A stretch of 64,000 nucleotides of DNA from Haloarcula amylolytica JCM 13557 (GCF_000336615.1 NZ_AOLW01000047.1:64099-128098); one strand, 5' to 3'. Counted from the first letter of the stretch, positions 34,144 to 43,076 are shown. Notes: a model not told the origin generated them from the letters alone. Program-made: numbers and translations.

Positions 34144-34569
34144 TTACTCGCAGCTTTCGTGCACGATAGCGCCGTCATCGTTCGGTCCGCGGCGCTCCCC
34201 GGGAACGATGGGGTCCTCGCAGACGGCGCAGGTCAGCTTACCGCTGGCGTGGCCGTTCGAGGCCTCGGTATCGCCGGAGGAGGTGAAGTCCACGCTCACG
34301 TCCGTCGACTCGTCGGCTGCCGGCTCGTCGTCAGCATCCGGGGCAAACACGTCGTCGTCATCGGCCGACGTGTCGATGTCGAGCGTATCGTTGAAGCCAC
34401 AGTAGCCCGTCGAGGCGTTGAATCCCAGGCCGAGCGCGCCGATCCCGGCGAGCAGGCCGCGCTTGCGCTTCCCGCTGCGAAGCCAGCGCAGGGAGACGAT
34501 TGTCAGCACGACTGCCAGCACCGCTCGGATCAGGCGGTCGCGACCGCCGACGTTTTGATCGGAGTCCAT
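34144..34569 (-). CDS. DUF2892-like membrane protein with C-terminal zinc motif
   Basis: A 141-aa protein. The N-terminal ~60 residues resemble the DUF2892/YgaP membrane domain (DRLIRAVLAVVLTIVSL, then GALGLGFNASTGYCGFNDTL). An acidic disordered linker follows. The C-terminus has CAVCEDPIVPGE...HESC, a four-ligand zinc site of LIM/treble-clef style. The fusion of this membrane domain with a zinc knuckle is unusual. ATG at 34569. Confidence 0.65.
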   Translation of the reverse strand: MDSDQNVGGRDRLIRAVLAVVLTIVSLRWLRSGKRKRGLLAGIGALGLGFNASTGYCGFNDTLDIDTSADDDDVFAPDADDEPAADESTDVSVDFTSSGDTEASNGHASGKLTCAVCEDPIVPGERRGPNDDGAIVHESCE

Positions 34570-34671
34570 ACCGACACATTGGTCTGGACGCTTTTGTAGG
34601 TTTACATGTCTGCCGACGCCCGCCGTCCAGTGGTTGCCGTGCCGGAGGGCGGCACGCAGACCGACCGCGTC

Positions 34672-36198
34672 TCAGTCGCTTTCGATACCGGTGACGGCGT
34701 AGGCGGTACGGTTCTCGGTCGCGGCGGGGGCAGTCACCAGCGAGACGGCGACTGTCAACACGAGACCGACTAGGATGCCGACGATGCCGGGCGTCCAGCC
34801 CAGGTACGCTGTCGGCAGGGCGACGTCGAGGCCGGCCAGTCCCCCAATCGTCGCAAGCACCGGGAAGACGTGCAGGCCGTAGAACACCTGACTACCCACC
34901 ACGCCAGCGTACATCCCGGTGCGCGTGGTTCCCTGCCAGTACAGCGCCAGCGCGACTGGGACAGTTAGCTGGGCGAAGCCGCTGAAGGCGGTGTCGCCGA
35001 TCTGGACCAGCGTCCCCGGCGTGTAGAGACTCGCAACGAAGGACAGTGTGGCGAAGGCGACGACGCCGATGCGGGCGACGAGCGCTTCGCGGCGGTCGGT
35101 CTCCTGGTCGCTGGCGTCGTCGCGGCCGGTCAGCGGCCGGTAGAGGTCACGGGTGAGGTACGACGACCCCGAAAGCAACATCGAGTCGCTGGAGGACATC
35201 ATCGCGGCCATCGCGCCGGCGATGACCAGCGCGGTGAACCACGTCGGCGTGTACTCGCCCAGCAGCGCCGGGATGACGTTGCCGCCCTCCGGAACCGTGA
35301 TGCCGAGGCCGGCCGCCCACGCCCCCAGCATGAACGCCGGGACGAACAGGAGCAGGACCAGCACCGGCCAGAGCGCGAACGTGCGCTTGAGCACCGTCTT
35401 CGAGCCGGCGGCGAAGAAGCGCTGGTTGATCTGCGGGAACATCGTCACGCCGAAGGCGATGCTGACCGCGGTCGAGATGATGTACTGCGGCGTGTAGAGG
35501 CCGCCGCCAAGGCCGACTAAGGCCGGCTCTTCAGAGGCCAGCAGGGCCGTCGCCTCGCCCGCGCCGCCGACGGCCGACAGGACCCAGGCGACGGCGACCC
35601 AGATCAGCGAGAGCATGAACAGCCCTTGGAGCGTGTCCGTCCAGGCGACGCCGCGCATGCCCGAGAGCGCAACGTAGAGGATCATGAACAGCGTGATGCC
35701 GCCGGCTCCGACCCAGAACGGGACCGCACCGTTCGTGAGGCCGACGATGGCCTGGCCGGCCCCCTTCTGCTGGAGCATCACGTACGGGAACAGCCAGACC
35801 AGGCTCACGGTGGCGACAAGGACCCGCAGCGCCGTTGACCCGAACCGGTCGCCCAGCATCTCGCCGAGCGTCACGTAGCCGTGGCGCTTGCCGACCAGCC
35901 ACTGCTTGTACCCCAGCACGTACCAGAGAACAGCAAAAATAACGCCGTCCATCAGCCCCATCACGAGAATCCACTCGGGGCCGGCGCTGAACGCGAGGTT
36001 CGGGCCGCCGAAGAACGTAAACGCCGACAGCAGCGTCGCGAACGTCGTGAACAGCAGAACGACCGTGCCGAGCGTCCGGCTCGCGAGGTAGTAGTCCTCG
36101 GCGGTGCGCTCGGTGAGTCGATAAGCGACGGCCCCCACTGCGAGCGCGACCACCATGTACGCGCCGACGATACCCAACTGGAGCGCGGTATCGGCCAC
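34672..36198 (-). CDS. Sodium:solute symporter (SSS family)
   Basis: A 508-aa transporter from GTG 36198 with about 13 membrane helices. SSS signatures include YYLASRTLGTVVLLFTTFAT, GPEWILVMGLMDGVIFAVLW, GMRGVAWTDTLQGLFML and the conserved SSSDSMLLSGSSYLTRDLYR, where Na+ ligands sit. It lies one base after the DUF3311 gene, a pairing typical of pantothenate/monocarboxylate-type SSS transporters. The substrate is unknown. Confidence 0.9.
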   Translation of the reverse strand: MADTALQLGIVGAYMVVALAVGAVAYRLTERTAEDYYLASRTLGTVVLLFTTFATLLSAFTFFGGPNLAFSAGPEWILVMGLMDGVIFAVLWYVLGYKQWLVGKRHGYVTLGEMLGDRFGSTALRVLVATVSLVWLFPYVMLQQKGAGQAIVGLTNGAVPFWVGAGGITLFMILYVALSGMRGVAWTDTLQGLFMLSLIWVAVAWVLSAVGGAGEATALLASEEPALVGLGGGLYTPQYIISTAVSIAFGVTMFPQINQRFFAAGSKTVLKRTFALWPVLVLLLFVPAFMLGAWAAGLGITVPEGGNVIPALLGEYTPTWFTALVIAGAMAAMMSSSDSMLLSGSSYLTRDLYRPLTGRDDASDQETDRREALVARIGVVAFATLSFVASLYTPGTLVQIGDTAFSGFAQLTVPVALALYWQGTTRTGMYAGVVGSQVFYGLHVFPVLATIGGLAGLDVALPTAYLGWTPGIVGILVGLVLTVAVSLVTAPAATENRTAYAVTGIESD

Positions 36199-36199
36199 G

Positions 36200-36409
36200 T
36201 CAGTTCACCTCCTCGACGCCGAGGCCCCAGTCGGTGCGCGCGAAGACGGCGAAGACGACGCTCGCGAGCGCCATCCACCCGATGTGCCACCACAGCCACA
36301 CCGGCAGCCCTGCGGCAATCGCGCTGGTGTCCCAGAGGAACCACGGCACTGCCAGCGCCATCAGCACGAACGCGACGACTGTCCACCCAGCGACCCTGAC
36401 CGAACTCAT
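36200..36409 (-). CDS. DUF3311 family small membrane protein
   Basis: A 69-aa protein with two membrane helices (WTVVAFVLMALAVPWFLWDT and GLPVWLWWHIGWMALASVVF). The family is found immediately upstream of SSS-type symporters and is thought to be an accessory subunit, like YhdT with PanF. ATG at 36409, ending one base before the symporter start. Confidence 0.8.
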   Translation of the reverse strand: MSSVRVAGWTVVAFVLMALAVPWFLWDTSAIAAGLPVWLWWHIGWMALASVVFAVFARTDWGLGVEEVN

Positions 36410-36513
36410 ATTACGACAAACTAGCCGCTAGCGATACTAATGGGTAACGAACCTTCACCCAGCCTCGTTGAAGAACAATCGTCTTCAATACGTCCGCGTC
36501 ACAGAGATCGCTT

Positions 36514-36858
36514 TCAATACACGCGCGTCCCGGGTTCGACCTCCCGCTCGGGCGTCAGGTGGACGACACCGTCCTCGCTGTCGACGCCGGTGACCAGGCA
36601 CTCGCTCTCGAAGCCGGCGATAGAGACTGTCCCGAGGTTGACGACAGCGACGACCTGCGAGCCGAGCAGGTCCTCCGGATCGTACACGTCGGTCAGTCCC
36701 GCGGCGGACTGGCGCGTCTCGTCGCCGAAATCCACGTCGAGTTTGTACACGTCCTTGCGGGCTTCGGGGAACGGTTCGACGTCGACGATTTCGCCGATAC
36801 GCATCTCTACGTCTTCGAGGAACCGCGCGGGGTCGATCTCTGTTTCAGTGAATCCCAT
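36514..36858 (-). CDS. tRNA-binding OB-fold protein (CsaA/EMAP-II-like)
   Basis: A 114-aa single-domain protein (MRIGEIVDVEPFPEARKDVY, KLDVDFGDE, SQVVAVVNLGTVSIAGFESE), the tRNA_bind domain as in CsaA and the C-terminal domain of MetRS. It probably binds tRNA as a dimer. ATG at 36858. Confidence 0.85.
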   Translation of the reverse strand: MGFTETEIDPARFLEDVEMRIGEIVDVEPFPEARKDVYKLDVDFGDETRQSAAGLTDVYDPEDLLGSQVVAVVNLGTVSIAGFESECLVTGVDSEDGVVHLTPEREVEPGTRVY

Positions 36859-36909
36859 GCCCGCCGGTAGTATGTCCAGTTATTTCACGACAGCGTTCGC
36901 AGCAACGGT

Positions 36910-37620
36910 ATGCAGACAGCGATCCAGCTCTGGACGCTCCGAAAGCTCCAGGAGCCGCTATCGGACGTACTCGACCGTATCGCGGCCGCCGGCTACGACG
37001 GCGTGGAGTTCGCCGGCATCGGCGACCCGGGCGCATCCCGACGCGCGCTCGACGAGGCGGGACTCGGTATCGCCGGCGTCCACGTCCAACTGGAGGACCT
37101 GCAGTCCGATTCTCGCACCGTTGAGAATCAGGCCCGGACGCTCGACGCGCCGTACGTCGTCCTCCCGTATCTCGACGACGACCACTTCGCGAGCGGGCGC
37201 GCCGTCGAGTCGACCGCGACGCTGCTCGGGATGCTCGACGCGGAGTTCGACCGACCCCTGCTGTATCACAACCACGACCACGAGTTCGTCCCGCTCGGGG
37301 ACGGTACCGCCTTCGACGCGCTCGCCGACGGGACGACGATCGGCTTCGAGTTCGACGCTGGCTGGGCGCACGCGGCGGGCCAGGACCCCGCCGCACTGAT
37401 TCGGCGGCTCGACGGGCGCGTCCCAGTCGTCCACCTCAAGGACATGACCGAGGACGGGGAGCCGACCGCCCTCGGTGACGGCGTCGTCCCGCTTCAGGCG
37501 GTGGTGGATGCGGCCCGCGAGGCCGGGACTGAATGGCTCGTTTTCGAACACGACGACCCCGAGGACCCGGTCGACGCCATCCAGGCGGGTATCGACGGTA
37601 TGCGCCCGTTACTGGAGTGA
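36910..37620 (+). CDS. Sugar phosphate isomerase/epimerase (xylose isomerase-like TIM barrel)
   Basis: A 236-aa AP-endonuclease-family-2 TIM barrel. Residues consistent with the metal and active site are in LLYHNHDHEF (His pair), GFEFDAGWAHAAG, VPVVHLKDM and WLVFEHDDP. It is similar to IolE/IolH-like sugar isomerases; the substrate is unknown. The start is ATG 36910, with a TATA-like TTATTTCA about 30 bases upstream. Confidence 0.85.
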   Translation: MQTAIQLWTLRKLQEPLSDVLDRIAAAGYDGVEFAGIGDPGASRRALDEAGLGIAGVHVQLEDLQSDSRTVENQARTLDAPYVVLPYLDDDHFASGRAVESTATLLGMLDAEFDRPLLYHNHDHEFVPLGDGTAFDALADGTTIGFEFDAGWAHAAGQDPAALIRRLDGRVPVVHLKDMTEDGEPTALGDGVVPLQAVVDAAREAGTEWLVFEHDDPEDPVDAIQAGIDGMRPLLE

Positions 37621-37828
37621 GTGGCCGACCTGTCGGAGGAGAGATTTCCACACGGGCAGTGTCGGCTCGCTGCTCAACTGAGGCAATGTCGGCTCGCAGT
37701 TCCACCGAGCGATGGTTTGTCCTCCACCGACTCGCGTGCGCAAGGTTATTCCGCTGTACTTCCCAACATCAGTATAGTGACAGCAGTCCGTCGGAACAGC
37801 GTTCGAGGGGCTGGAAAACAGGACAATC

Positions 37829-39166
37829 ATGCAAGATACGGCGAAATATCTGATACATGCCGACATCACGGCGGCGGGAGTCGTCGAGCGGAGCGACGTC
37901 GTCGGCGCGGTGTTCGGCCAGACGGAAGGGCTACTCGGCGACGAACTGGACCTGCGGGACCTGCAGGACTCGAAGAAGGTCGGCCGCATCGACGTAGAGA
38001 TACGCTCTGAGGGAGGACAGTCCTTCGGCGAGATAACCGTCGCAAGCGGCCTCGACAGAGTCGAGACAGCGATTCTCGCAGCGGCGTTAGAGACCATCGA
38101 ACAGGTGGGGCCGTGTCGCGCCGAGATCGAGGTCTCCGAGATAGAGGACGTACGCAGCGCCAAGCGGCGCGAAGTCGTCGAGCGCGCGACAGAACTCCTG
38201 AACGACTTCGAGGAGAAGTCGATCCAGACCGCGGACATCGTCGAGACGGTCAGACAGCAGGTCCGGGTCGCCGACGTGACCGACTACGAGGGACTCCCGG
38301 CCGGCCCGCGGGTGGCCGACTCCGACGCGATTGTCGTCGTCGAGGGCCGCTCGGACGTGATGCAACTGCTCAAGTACGGGATCAAGAACGCCGTCGCAGT
38401 CGAGGGAACGGACGTCCCCGACGCCATTGCGGACCTGACGGCCGGCCGGACGGTGACCTCGTTCCTCGACGGTGACCGCGGCGGGGACCTCATCCTGAAG
38501 GAACTCGCGCAGGTCGGCGACGTGGACTACGTCGCCGTCGCACCCACCGACAAGTCCGTCGAGGACCTCTCCCGCAGCGAGGTGATGTCGGCGCTCCGGG
38601 ACAAGGTGCCGTACGAGACAGTCGCAAGCGCCAAGAGCCTCGACAGCATCCGCGAGGAGATGTCCCATCCCGGGGAGTCGACGACCGCTGACGGCGGTGC
38701 CGTGGCGGCCGCGACGTCGGAGGACACCACAGACAGCCAGCCTGCGCCCGGTCCGCAGGCCGGGTCGGCCCAGGCCGAAACGACCGAGGGGGCGACGAGT
38801 GTCGCGGACAACTCGAACGCAACCGCTGTGGCGGATGCCGCAGCCGACGAGGAGTCGACCGAAAGCGGCGACGGACCGACCATCCCCTCGCTTTCGGACC
38901 ACATCGAAGCCGTCATTCAGAACCACAGCGGGACGGCCAGGCTGGTCGACGAGGACGCGACGCTGCTCGCTGAAGGCGACGCTGATACCGTCGTCTCGCT
39001 GCTTGCAGCCGCTGAGGCCGTTCCCAAGACCGTCGTCATCGATGCCGACTGCACGCAGAAGCTCCTCGATGTCGCCGCCCAGCGCGGCGTCGATGTTGTC
39101 GTCGCCGCCGGCCACGGCGAGTACGTCAAACAGCCGACGGCCGTACAGGTTCGCATCGAGGACTAG
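37829..39166 (+). CDS. dnaG: Archaeal DnaG-type primase / exosome-associated DnaG
   Basis: A 445-aa protein. The N-terminal archaeal DnaG region is 1-160 (KYLIHADITAAGVVERSDVV, then GAVFGQTEGLLGDELDLRDL). The Toprim domain carries EGRSD (172-176) and DGDRGG (214-219), the metal-binding acids. A long, acidic, Ala/Thr-rich linker spans ~285-350. The C-terminal domain (~355-445) is typical of euryarchaea. Archaeal DnaG makes primers in vitro and is a stable exosome subunit that helps bind poly(A) RNA, so an RNA-decay role is at least as likely as a replicative one. ATG at 37829. Confidence 0.95.
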   Translation: MQDTAKYLIHADITAAGVVERSDVVGAVFGQTEGLLGDELDLRDLQDSKKVGRIDVEIRSEGGQSFGEITVASGLDRVETAILAAALETIEQVGPCRAEIEVSEIEDVRSAKRREVVERATELLNDFEEKSIQTADIVETVRQQVRVADVTDYEGLPAGPRVADSDAIVVVEGRSDVMQLLKYGIKNAVAVEGTDVPDAIADLTAGRTVTSFLDGDRGGDLILKELAQVGDVDYVAVAPTDKSVEDLSRSEVMSALRDKVPYETVASAKSLDSIREEMSHPGESTTADGGAVAAATSEDTTDSQPAPGPQAGSAQAETTEGATSVADNSNATAVADAAADEESTESGDGPTIPSLSDHIEAVIQNHSGTARLVDEDATLLAEGDADTVVSLLAAAEAVPKTVVIDADCTQKLLDVAAQRGVDVVVAAGHGEYVKQPTAVQVRIED

Positions 39167-39579
39167 AGTTCGCGAACGAGCAACACACCGTCGCCGTCGT
39201 CGTAGTGGTCGGGTAGTTCGTCGGCGACAGAGAACCCGAAGCCGTCGTAGAACGAGCGTGCCCGCTCGTCGTCCGCGCGGGCGGTGAGTCTGATCGTCTC
39301 GAACTCGCCAGCGCGGAGCCTGTCCAGCAGCCCGTCCATCAGTGTCGTCCCGAGGCCCTGCCCCTGTTTGCCGGGCGCGATAGCGAACTCCGCCAGGTAC
39401 GCGACCGGATGGTCCGGCACGACGAGCGCGTAGCCGAGCGGTTCGCCGATGTCGAGGACCAGCACGAGCGGCGGGCCGTCGATTCCGACGCCGAGGAGCC
39501 CCGGCCACGGCTCGTCGAGCGCGTTCGTCTGGATCGCCCGGAGACGGACCTCGTCTTCGGGGCGGGCCTCGCGGATCAT
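39163..39579 (-). CDS. GNAT-family acetyltransferase
   Basis: A 138-aa protein (IREARPEDEVRLRAIQTNAL, EFAIAPGKQGQGLGTTLMDG). The acetyl-CoA loop is GKQGQGLG and the C-terminal helix ARSFYDGFGFSVAD is typical. It resembles RimI-like N-acetyltransferases; the substrate is unknown. It overlaps the DUF92 gene upstream by four bases and meets dnaG tail to tail with a four-base overlap. Confidence 0.88.
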   Translation of the reverse strand: MIREARPEDEVRLRAIQTNALDEPWPGLLGVGIDGPPLVLVLDIGEPLGYALVVPDHPVAYLAEFAIAPGKQGQGLGTTLMDGLLDRLRAGEFETIRLTARADDERARSFYDGFGFSVADELPDHYDDGDGVLLVREL

Positions 39580-40934
39580 AGGAGGCCAACGGCCAGCACA
39601 ACGCCGGCACCGGTCAGCGCGGCCGCCAGGGTGGCGAGCATATTGACGCCCTGATTGCCGACAACCGAGCCCTCGACGGTCGCACCCAGCAGACTGTCGA
39701 CGGTCATGCCGACCAGCCCACAGAGGAGGATGACGCCGCTGCCGACTGTGCTGATGTCCTGCGTGAGCGCGGCGATGCCGGCGATGATGCCCGCGCCGAC
39801 GGCCCCGGCGGCCACGCCCTGCCAGGTGACGCCGCCGTCAGTGCCCGGCTCGACGGGTTTGAGCGTCGTAATGAGTCGCGGGTTGTCGTAGAGCCCACCG
39901 AACTCACTGGAGAACGTGTCAGTCATCGCGGCGGCGACGGCCCCGGCGAAGGCATAGAAGAACAGCAGCGGGTCGACGGCGATGTGGCTCGGACTCGCCG
40001 CCGCGGCGACGACGGCGAACAGCGCGACGATGGAGTTCGCGAGCACGTTCCCGCTCCCGCGTGCGCCCTCGTTCTCCTCGGCGATGCCGCGGTCCAGTTT
40101 CTCCTCGTAGCGGAACTTCGTCGAGAGGCCACCGAGCGCGAAAAAGGAAATCAGCATGGCGAACCAGCCGAAACCGCCGAGCACGATGGTCAAAAAGGAG
40201 AGGAGAACGCCGGTGAGCATCCCCGGGAGGGACGCCGTGTCGAGCGCGTAGGAGAGATAGCCGAGCAGCACTGTCACGGCGAGCGCGATGACGACGCGTT
40301 GTGCCGTCACCGACGGGTCGAGTTCGAAAAACAGCCACAGCAGCAGTCCCACCGTGAGCATCACGAGCGGGTCGTCCCGTTCGAACAGGACCGAGCGAAG
40401 CAGGGCGGCGACGAACGCGCCGCTGGCGGCGAGAAACAGCACGAGTGGCATGTCGACGGCGGCCGCTCCCTCGCCGACGGCGGCCTGAATCCGCGTTCCG
40501 AGCACCTGTCCCGCGACGCCGGCGACGAAGCCGACGAGGACAAAGCCTGCGGTTGCGACCACCTCGTCGGAGCGGACGGTGTAGGCGAGTCGCTGGCCGA
40601 GGTTCCCGTAGGCGACGACGACGACGACGCCGACGAACACCGGCACCGGTAGACTGAATCGGACGGCAAGCAGCGCGAGCCCGGCGGCGGCAAGCGAGAA
40701 GGCCGCCAGGCCGTACAGTTTCCCGTCCTCGTAGTCGCCGGGGCGCGCGAACAGGTCGAACAGCCGCGAGTCCTGCCCGATGACCGTCACACCGAGCGCG
40801 GCGACGAGGACGAAGGGTGCGATAGCGGCGACAGTCGCGAGTTCGAGCGAGCGAAAGCCCGTTGCGGCCGGGACGGCGACCGCGAGGGTCCCCACGGCGG
40901 CGAACGCGCCTGCCCGACGGACTGTGCCAGTCAC
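39576..40934 (-). CDS. DUF92 family integral membrane protein
   Basis: A 452-aa protein from GTG 40934 with about ten to twelve helices. The C-terminal ~230 residues are the DUF92 domain (DTASLPGMLTGVLLSFLTIV, AAAMTDTFSSEFGGLYDNPR). The family includes plant phytyl-phosphate kinase VTE6, so a prenyl-phosphate kinase role is plausible. The N-terminal half is an extra hydrophobic region common in haloarchaea. It lies beside two cis-prenyltransferase genes, which supports a link to polyprenol metabolism. Confidence 0.82.
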   Translation of the reverse strand: MTGTVRRAGAFAAVGTLAVAVPAATGFRSLELATVAAIAPFVLVAALGVTVIGQDSRLFDLFARPGDYEDGKLYGLAAFSLAAAGLALLAVRFSLPVPVFVGVVVVVAYGNLGQRLAYTVRSDEVVATAGFVLVGFVAGVAGQVLGTRIQAAVGEGAAAVDMPLVLFLAASGAFVAALLRSVLFERDDPLVMLTVGLLLWLFFELDPSVTAQRVVIALAVTVLLGYLSYALDTASLPGMLTGVLLSFLTIVLGGFGWFAMLISFFALGGLSTKFRYEEKLDRGIAEENEGARGSGNVLANSIVALFAVVAAAASPSHIAVDPLLFFYAFAGAVAAAMTDTFSSEFGGLYDNPRLITTLKPVEPGTDGGVTWQGVAAGAVGAGIIAGIAALTQDISTVGSGVILLCGLVGMTVDSLLGATVEGSVVGNQGVNMLATLAAALTGAGVVLAVGLL

Positions 40935-41029
40935 GTCCCACCGGTATCCCCGAGAGGCACTTACCCTTTCCGAACTGCGGAGGCGACGGTACCGTGAGAT
41001 TTACTGGGGCTGTCAGCATACCGGCGGGC

Positions 41030-41638
41030 GTGGGACTATACGACCGATATCTCGCGATGCGCGTTCGGCGCAGCGACGCCGACCTGCCCGAGACGGTCGC
41101 GCTGGTGATCACCGAGCGGGACCTCCTGGGAGACGGTGCATACCGGACGTTAGAGCGGTTCTTCGACTGGGCCGTCCAGTACGGGACCGACACAGTCGTC
41201 GTCTACGTGAGCGTCCTCGACGAGGAAGCGATTCCGACGCTCCAGCGCGAACTCGAAAGCGTCACCGCGCCACGGGAGATAGCGGTCAGAGTACCGGACG
41301 ACGAGACGACGGCCGACGCCCCGATCCAGATTTCCATCGGCCTCGGCGGACAGTCGGAGTTCGCGACGGCCGTCCAGAAGCTCGCGGAAGACGTCGACGA
41401 GGGGTCACTCGACCCGGCCGACATCGACGAGGCCGCGGTCGAGGAGCATCTCGTCTTCCCGACCGACCCGGATCTGGTTATCAAGACCGGGGCCGAACGG
41501 CTCTCGGATTTCATGATCTGGCAGTCCGTGTACTCGGAACTGTACTTCACCGACGTGAACTGGCAGAACTTCAGACTGCGGGACTACTTGCGGGCGCTGC
41601 GGGATTATCAGGAGCGGCAGCGCCGGTTCGGGCGGTAA
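41030..41638 (+). CDS. Degenerate cis-prenyltransferase (UppS) paralogue
   Basis: A 202-aa protein from GTG 41030 (MGLYDRYLAMRVRRSDADLP). A longer form from GTG 40994 (214 aa) is possible. It aligns in outline with cis-prenyl diphosphate synthases: VALVITERDLL replaces the substrate-binding MDGNRRYA box, so the catalytic Asp is lost. The C-terminal part is kept: PDLVIKTGAERLSDFMIWQS, with the YTDxxWP-like FTDVNWQNF. It lies convergent with an intact uppS. It resembles the catalytically inactive Nus1/NgBR partner subunits of eukaryotic enzymes, so a regulatory or scaffold subunit is a reasonable inference. Confidence 0.8.
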   Translation: MGLYDRYLAMRVRRSDADLPETVALVITERDLLGDGAYRTLERFFDWAVQYGTDTVVVYVSVLDEEAIPTLQRELESVTAPREIAVRVPDDETTADAPIQISIGLGGQSEFATAVQKLAEDVDEGSLDPADIDEAAVEEHLVFPTDPDLVIKTGAERLSDFMIWQSVYSELYFTDVNWQNFRLRDYLRALRDYQERQRRFGR

Positions 41639-41642
41639 GAGG

Positions 41643-42557
41643 TCAGTCCGCGAGGTCGTACTCTTCGTCGAGTTGCTCGCGCTCGGTACTCGGGAGCGCG
41701 TCCCGGAACCGTCCGAGCATCCGTTTGGCCGTCGGCAGTTCCGACTGCTCGATGGCACGGACCAGCGCGAGCGACCGCTCGGCACGGGTCGTCCGCCAGG
41801 ACTGCTCGCGGTTCTGGTACGTCCGGATCGCCCGCAGGAAGTCGACTTTCCGGAACTCGGGCCAGTAGGGGGTACAGAAGAACGTGGCGGCCTCGTTGCC
41901 GTTGGCGTGCCACGGCAGGAAGTTCGAAGTGCGTTCGTCGCCGCCGGTCCGGACGATGAGGTCGACGTCGCGGGTCGGCCCCTCGTAGAGCCGCGCTTCG
42001 ATAGTCTCCGCGGAGACATCCGTCGGGTCGAGAGTGCCGTCTTCGACGGCGGTGGCGACGTTGCGGGCCGCGCCGAGCAGTTCGGCCCGGCCGCCGTAGG
42101 CCAGCGCGATGTTGAGGTTGAGCTGGTCGTACTGGGCGGTTCGCCCTTCAGCGTAGTCGATAGCGTCTCGGACCCGCTCGGGTAGCATCTCGGTCTCGCC
42201 GATGGCGCGGATGCAGACGCCGGCATCGTGGACCCGGTCGGCGTCGGCGAAGCCCCGGAGTTTCTGCTCGACGAGGTCGAAGAGATACTCTCGTTGCTCT
42301 TTCGGCCTGTCGAAGTTCTCCGTCGAGAAGGTGTACAGCGTCACCTCTCGAATGTCGAGTTCGTCACACCAGTTTAGCAGAGCCTCGGCCGTCTCGACGC
42401 CCTCGCTGTGGCCCTGCGTCGTCTCGACGCCCTGTTTGCGGGCGTAGCGTCGGTTCCCGTCCATAATGACGGCGACGTGGTCCGGCGTTCCCGACAGTTC
42501 CCACTGGAGTAATCGCTCGTAGGCCGCATATCCCAGTCGCTTCCCCCTCGATAGCAT
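41643..42557 (-). CDS. uppS: Undecaprenyl/polyprenyl diphosphate synthase
   Basis: A 304-aa cis-prenyltransferase that extends an allylic diphosphate with isopentenyl units; archaea use the product (dolichol) in protein N-glycosylation. The catalytic block is HVAVIMDGNRRYA with Asp33, followed by GHSEG, TLYTFSTENF, NIALAYGGRAEL, and DLIVRTGGDERTSNFLPWH. I chose ATG 42557 over 42569 or the GTG at 42578 because a TATA-like CTTATT (minus strand, 42581-42586) then lies ~27 bases upstream, as for leaderless transcripts. It ends four bases after the inactive paralogue. Confidence 0.93.
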   Translation of the reverse strand: MLSRGKRLGYAAYERLLQWELSGTPDHVAVIMDGNRRYARKQGVETTQGHSEGVETAEALLNWCDELDIREVTLYTFSTENFDRPKEQREYLFDLVEQKLRGFADADRVHDAGVCIRAIGETEMLPERVRDAIDYAEGRTAQYDQLNLNIALAYGGRAELLGAARNVATAVEDGTLDPTDVSAETIEARLYEGPTRDVDLIVRTGGDERTSNFLPWHANGNEAATFFCTPYWPEFRKVDFLRAIRTYQNREQSWRTTRAERSLALVRAIEQSELPTAKRMLGRFRDALPSTEREQLDEEYDLAD

Positions 42558-42651
42558 CGTTGTATACATTTCAACCACTCAATAAGGGCTTTGTGGAAGG
42601 GACCGGGTACAGTTATTTCCCTCCTAATCTGGCGAAATATATGCGCATAGT

Positions 42652-42659
42652 TTTAATAT
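42652..42659 (+). promoter_or_regulatory. TATA box of the cold-shock pair
   Basis: TTTAATAT is centred ~29 bases before ATG 42685, with an AT-rich stretch around it. It implies a leaderless or very short leader mRNA for the two tandem cold-shock genes. Confidence 0.6.
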
Positions 42660-42684
42660 ACCCCGGCTTAACGTTCAAATTGCA

Positions 42685-42879
42685 ATGGCGACCGGTACGG
42701 TAGACTTCTTCAACGACACAGGCGGTTACGGGTTCATCGATACCGAAGACTCCGACGAGGACGTCTTCTTCCACATGGAGGACATCGAAGGTCCTGACCT
42801 CGAGGAGGGGCAAGAAGTGGAATTCGAGATCGAGCAGGCCGACAAAGGCCCGCGCGCGAAAAACCTCACGCGGCTGTAA
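42685..42879 (+). CDS. cspA: Cold-shock domain protein (first of tandem pair)
   Basis: A 64-aa OB-fold protein. RNP1 is GGYGFIDT and RNP2 is VFFHMEDI, both needed to bind single-stranded nucleic acid. It is likely an RNA chaperone. It is acidic, with the halophile signature [20 protein letters not shown]. It is separated by only two bases from a near-identical second copy and read from one promoter. Confidence 0.95.
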   Translation: MATGTVDFFNDTGGYGFIDTEDSDEDVFFHMEDIEGPDLEEGQEVEFEIEQADKGPRAKNLTRL

Positions 42880-42881
42880 CC

Positions 42882-43076
42882 ATGGCGACAGGCACTGTAG
42901 ACTTCTTCAACGATACGGGTGGCTACGGTTTCATCGAAACCGACGATGCCGACGAAGACGTGTTCTTCCACATGGAAGACGTCGGCGGCCCGGACCTAGA
43001 AGAAGGGCAAGAAGTCGAATTCGACATCGAACAGGCAGACAAAGGCCCGCGGGCGAAGAACCTCACGCGACTGTAA
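42882..43076 (+). CDS. cspA: Cold-shock domain protein (second of tandem pair)
   Basis: A 64-aa paralogue of the previous gene with the same length and ~90% similar residues ([20 protein letters not shown]). The DNA differs mostly at synonymous sites, so the duplication is not recent or the copies diverge at silent positions under selection. It starts two bases after the first stop. Confidence 0.95.
   Translation: MATGTVDFFNDTGGYGFIETDDADEDVFFHMEDVGGPDLEEGQEVEFDIEQADKGPRAKNLTRL

Noticed and set aside
38087-39610. 507-codon minus-strand ORF across dnaG
   Set aside because: Antisense of dnaG, which shows Toprim motifs; the minus-strand product is Arg-rich with no domain.
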